Assembly (NCBI GenBank): GCA_041744735.1
Contig: JBGTKH010000104.1
Location: forward strand, 1-8,224
DNA: 8,224 nt
Source of the DNA: JBGTKH01 sp041744735
GTDB taxonomy: Bacteria; Planctomycetota; Planctomycetia; Pirellulales; Pirellulaceae
Direction of reading: 5' to 3'
Shown: positions 5,954 to 8,224 of the stretch, one piece after another
Position numbering within the stretch: position 1 is the first letter of the stretch
Layout of the letters: the number at the start of each line of letters is the position of its first letter
Position numbers and translations under genes: made by a program
The notes under the pieces: generated by a model
What the model saw: the letters and a program-made list of their open reading frames with translations, nothing else
Database searches by the model: none
Told to the model about the DNA's origin: nothing

Positions 5954-6121
5954 GTAGGACGGATTGCCAATCCGTCCGCTCTGAATGAATTGTTCTGAAA
6001 CAGGGACGGATTGCCAATCCGTCCGCTCTGAATGAATTGCTCTGCAACAGGGACGGATTGCCAATCCGTCCGCTCTGGACGGATTGCTCTGAAACAGGGA
6101 CGGATTGGCAATCCGTCCTAC
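5954..6121. repeat. four-copy palindrome array with 47-bp period
   Basis: The 21-bp palindrome (GGACGGATTG, centre, CAATCCGTCC) recurs at 5957, 6004, 6051 and 6098, exactly 47 bp apart. The three 26-bp spacers are near-identical, following GCTCTGAATGAATTG then TTCTGAAACAG. The third spacer has GGACGGATTG in place of GAATGAATTG, a partial conversion toward the palindrome. The first copy is preceded by GTA and the first three have centre C. The last has centre G and is followed by TAC, so the whole array is framed like the element at 5021-5119. It fills the middle of the 437-bp space between the divergent CBM9-like and TerB-like genes. Because 47 is not a multiple of three, minus-strand frames read successively RTDWQSV, RIGNPS and ADGLAIRP with no stops. 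Confidence 0.9.
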
Positions 6122-6359
6122 GGGTGCTGTGGCAGATGGTGTTGGTGAATGCCATCGTTCCTGTCGTGCCTATTCTGAATGACACCTCGCGGAGTTGCAA
6201 ACATTTTGCCCCCGACGCGTTTGGCGGCGCCGACTCTAGCATCTACTGGCCACGCCGGGCGGTGAAGACTAAAATGATCGACGAATTATCGCGGACGTTC
6301 AATGGACGGCGTCCGTCGGTCCAATCATCAGGCTACTCGCACAGAAAGATCACAATTTC
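6122..6359. other. intergenic remainder upstream of the TerB-like gene
   Basis: These 238 bp complete the 437-bp gap between the divergent genes. No convincing open reading frame, RNA gene or well-spaced promoter pair is visible. The promoter of the TerB-like gene is expected here. Confidence 0.4.
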
Positions 6360-6932
6360 ATGAGCGACGAATTTTTCGGCGACCGCCGGCGAGCGTTGGA
6401 AGAGTCGTTTTTTGCCAAGCGCAACCAACAGCTTTTGGAGCAAATGCAGCAACAGGTGTCCGCCGAGACAAAGCGGGCGTCCCTGTCAGCCGCATCGGGC
6501 ATTACGGACCCGGCGGTACTGGACGTGCTCGTCGATTCCGGCGTGGAGCCCGCGACGCTGGCGGCCATGTCGCTGGTGCCGCTAATCCAGGTCGCCTGGG
6601 CCGACGGTAGCGTCGAACCGCAAGAACGCGACGCGATTCTGCAGGCCGCTCACGCCGAAGGGCTCGACAAACAGGACGCGGCCTATCAATTGCTAGAACG
6701 CTGGCTGCAGCAGCCGCCCGATAAGTCGCTGCTCGGAGCTTGGAAAGATTACGTCGGCGCTCTATCGAAAAAGCTGTCCGACGAAGCTCGTCAGCAACTT
6801 CAGCAGGATGTGCTCGGCCGCGCTCGGCAAGTTGCGGAGGCGGCTGGTGGAATCTTGGGATTAGTGCACAAAGTCTCAGCCGCCGAACGTGCGGTGCTCG
6901 CCGAATTGGAACAGACGTTTTCTATTTCGTAG
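6360..6932 (+). CDS. TerB-like helical protein, unknown function
   Basis: This is a 190-residue soluble, mostly helical protein with no signal peptide. ATG 6360 is taken as the start; the upstream AGAAAG is only a weak RBS. Residues 9-38 form an amphipathic, Gln-rich helix (EESFFAKRNQQLLEQMQQQV) that may be a coiled coil. Residues 72-100 (LVPLIQVAWADGSVEPQERD...) carry the ADG.v...E signature seen in TerB/tellurite-resistance-like domains, where acidic residues can bind a metal. A second, similar helix pair occurs near 163-187 (GGILGLVHKVSAAERAVLAELEQTF). The gene is divergent from the CBM9-like gene and convergent with homoserine dehydrogenase, so it is probably a single-gene unit. The TerB assignment rests on the short ADG...E motif and helical pattern, so it is tentative. 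No other ter genes are near, and a role in tellurite resistance should not be assumed. Confidence 0.82.
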   Translation: MSDEFFGDRRRALEESFFAKRNQQLLEQMQQQVSAETKRASLSAASGITDPAVLDVLVDSGVEPATLAAMSLVPLIQVAWADGSVEPQERDAILQAAHAEGLDKQDAAYQLLERWLQQPPDKSLLGAWKDYVGALSKKLSDEARQQLQQDVLGRARQVAEAAGGILGLVHKVSAAERAVLAELEQTFSIS

Positions 6933-6970
6933 TCCCGCATTCCGCCGGGTCGCCGTGACACGATTGCGCA

Positions 6971-7094
6971 CTAGTGCTCCGTCAACTGTCGACTGATGGA
7001 TGTAGCCGAACTCGCCAGAGTTTGGTTTTCCCAAGATCCGGCCAAAGTCTGGCGACTTCGGCTACCCATCAATGCACGGCTGACAGTGCACTAG
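6971..7094. mobile_element. MITE-like element 2, CTAG-bounded, 124 bp
   Basis: The outer ends CTAGTGCTCCGTCA (6971-6984) and TGACAGTGCACTAG (7081-7094) are inverted repeats matching 11 of 14. They share CTAGTGC...GTCA with the ends of element 1. The interior is a long imperfect hairpin: 7002-7025 pairs with 7042-7065 (22 of 24), starting GTAGCCGAA and ending TTCGGCTAC. It is extended by TGATGG (6994-6999) against CCATCA (7066-7071). It lies between convergent genes, so it could serve as a two-way 3' structure. The right CTAG contains the TAG stop of homoserine dehydrogenase. There is no reading frame of its own. Confidence 0.6.
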
Positions 7095-8224
7095 TCGAGC
7101 ACGCGCATGCGGACGCTGCCGGGGCGGACGCTGTGCAGGCGGTCGATTTCGTCGATGGCCTTTTGAGCGGCGCCTTCGGTGGCCGTGTGAGTCATGATCA
7201 CCAGCGGCACGCTGCTGCCGTCGCCTTCCTCGTCCGGCTCGTGCTGGATGACCGAGGCAATCGAAATCTTGCGGCGGCCCAAGATGCCGGCGATGTCGGC
7301 CAGCACGCCGGGATGATCGTCGACGGTGAACCGCAAGTAGAAGCGGCCGGGCACGTCGGCGTGATCGCACAACTCGACGCGGGCCTCTTGCTGTGACCAC
7401 AATTCCAATGTGCGAAATGTGATCTGCATGCGGCCTAAGGCCATGTCGATCATGTCGGCCACCACAGCCGAGGCGGTTGGCATTTGGCCCGCGCCCAAAC
7501 CGTGAAAGGACACGCGGCCCACGGCGTCGCCGACGACGCTGACGGCGTTATACGCTTTGCGGACCTCGGCCAGCGGCTGGCCCATCTTGACCAGCGTGGG
7601 CGACACGTGCAGTTCGAGTCCGCTTTCGATCAGTTGCGCGACAGCCAGCAGCTTGATGCGATAGCCCAGTTCTTTGGCATATCGCATGTCGGCCAGTTCC
7701 AATTTGTCGATGCCGGCACGCGGAATGTCGTTCCAGTGCACACGTGCTCCGAAGGCCAGATGCGCCAGGATCGCCAGTTTCTGCGCCGCGTCGCTGCCGT
7801 CGACGTCCATCGTCGGATCGGCTTCGGCATAGCCCAGCCGCTGCGCTTCGGCCAGCGCCGCCGCATAGTCCGCACCGTGCTCGTCCATCTGCCAGATAAT
7901 GAAGTTGCTGGTCCCGTTCAAGATCCCGCGCAGCGACTGAATCTGATTGGCCGACAGACACTGGCTAATGTTGGTGATGATCGGAATCCCGCCGCACACC
8001 GACGCATCAAACGCAATCGCCCGCCCCAACTCCCGCGCTCGGTCAAACAGTTCCGGCCCATGTTCGGCCAGCAACGCCTTGTTCGCCGTAACCACATCCT
8101 TGCCACTCTCCAGCAGCTTGAGCATAATCGTCCGCGCCGGCTCCAACCCGCCGACCAAATGCGCCACGACCTTGATCTCAGGATCCCCGATAATCCGCGA
8201 CAGATCGTCCGACAAAATCCCCTC
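7091..8224 (-). CDS. hom: homoserine dehydrogenase with C-terminal ACT domain (N-terminus outside window)
   Basis: This enzyme reduces aspartate semialdehyde to homoserine with NAD(P)H, the branch point to threonine and methionine, in the cytoplasm. Visible are 377 residues, open to the window edge (EGILSDDLSR). The missing start would hold the Rossmann GxGxxG. Motifs in fragment numbering: VVAHLVGGLEPA (19-30), VVTANKALLAEHG (44-56), ASVCGGIPII (74-83), GILNGTSNFII (100-110), EADPTMDVDGSDAAQKLAIL (134-153, with the catalytic-region Asp and Lys residues) and GLGAGQMPTASAVVADM (242-258). Residues about 294-375 (YLRFTVDDHPGVLADIAG onward) form an ACT domain, the usual seat of threonine feedback inhibition. 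The TTG at 8215 is internal, not a start. Its TAG stop lies within the CTAG end of the adjacent element. All expected motifs are intact. Confidence 0.95.
   Translation of the reverse strand, partial: EGILSDDLSRIIGDPEIKVVAHLVGGLEPARTIMLKLLESGKDVVTANKALLAEHGPELFDRARELGRAIAFDASVCGGIPIITNISQCLSANQIQSLRGILNGTSNFIIWQMDEHGADYAAALAEAQRLGYAEADPTMDVDGSDAAQKLAILAHLAFGARVHWNDIPRAGIDKLELADMRYAKELGYRIKLLAVAQLIESGLELHVSPTLVKMGQPLAEVRKAYNAVSVVGDAVGRVSFHGLGAGQMPTASAVVADMIDMALGRMQITFRTLELWSQQEARVELCDHADVPGRFYLRFTVDDHPGVLADIAGILGRRKISIASVIQHEPDEEGDGSSVPLVIMTHTATEGAAQKAIDEIDRLHSVRPGSVRMRVLD

Noticed and set aside
5954..6121. CRISPR array (regular repeats with spacers)
   Set aside because: The 26-bp 'spacers' are nearly identical to one another, the repeat is a full palindrome with a changing centre base, and no cas gene is in the window.
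5919..6242. Minus-strand open frames over the array as small proteins
   Set aside because: They consist of repeat translation in shifting frames and lack an RBS or recognisable domain; open frames follow from the 47-bp pitch.
8213..8215. TTG at 8215 as the homoserine dehydrogenase start
   Set aside because: Family sequence continues upstream in frame to the window edge and the N-terminal nucleotide-binding motif is still missing.

Overview
The window looks like chromosome of a GC-rich planctomycete, probably of the Pirellulales/Pirellulaceae type. The evidence is a DUF1559 protein (pilin-like N-terminus plus H-x9-DG C-terminal motif) paired with a small transthyretin-like lipoprotein, a leucine-rich-repeat lipoprotein with 24-residue 'T..ITD.GL' repeats, and dispersed palindromes GGACGGATTG-S-CAATCCGTCC that translate as the spurious strings RTDWQSV / RIGNPS. 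This placement is inferred from the sequence; no marker gene was compared.

Layout. Positions 2-918 (+): the C-terminal part of a zinc-finger-less DnaJ/CbpA-type co-chaperone, overlapping the start of a 96-residue single-pass membrane protein. Positions 901-1181: a duplicated 40-bp hairpin repeat, then a 133-bp MITE-like element bounded by CTAG. Positions 1178-3517 (-): a three-gene cluster transcribed DUF1559 -> TTR-like lipoprotein -> LRR lipoprotein, all predicted to be exported. Positions 3635-4924 (-): an AlaC-type PLP aminotransferase. Positions 5021-5119: a paired palindromic repeat. Positions 5125-5922 (-): a secreted CBM9-like protein. Positions 5954-6121: a four-copy, 47-bp-period array of the same palindrome. 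Positions 6360-6932 (+): a TerB-like helical protein. Positions 6971-7094: a second CTAG-bounded MITE-like element. Positions 7091-8224 (-): homoserine dehydrogenase with an ACT domain, missing its N-terminus at the window edge.

How the genes relate. Homoserine dehydrogenase and the aminotransferase both belong to aspartate/alanine-family amino-acid metabolism and lie on the same strand, but repeats, a secreted-protein gene and an opposite-strand gene separate them. The DUF1559 cluster is a plausible cell-surface operon of unknown function. The DnaJ fragment and the small membrane protein are translationally coupled by overlap.

The most notable non-coding signal is the set of palindromic repeats. 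Four palindromic loci either contain the stop codon of the adjacent gene or begin within about 6 bp of it. The CTAG ends of both MITE-like elements coincide with a TAG stop. The 47-bp array makes all-open but meaningless reading frames that would extend the CBM9 gene falsely by 63 codons. I see no defence system, integrase, transposase, tRNA, rRNA or CRISPR array, and no coding system I would call new.
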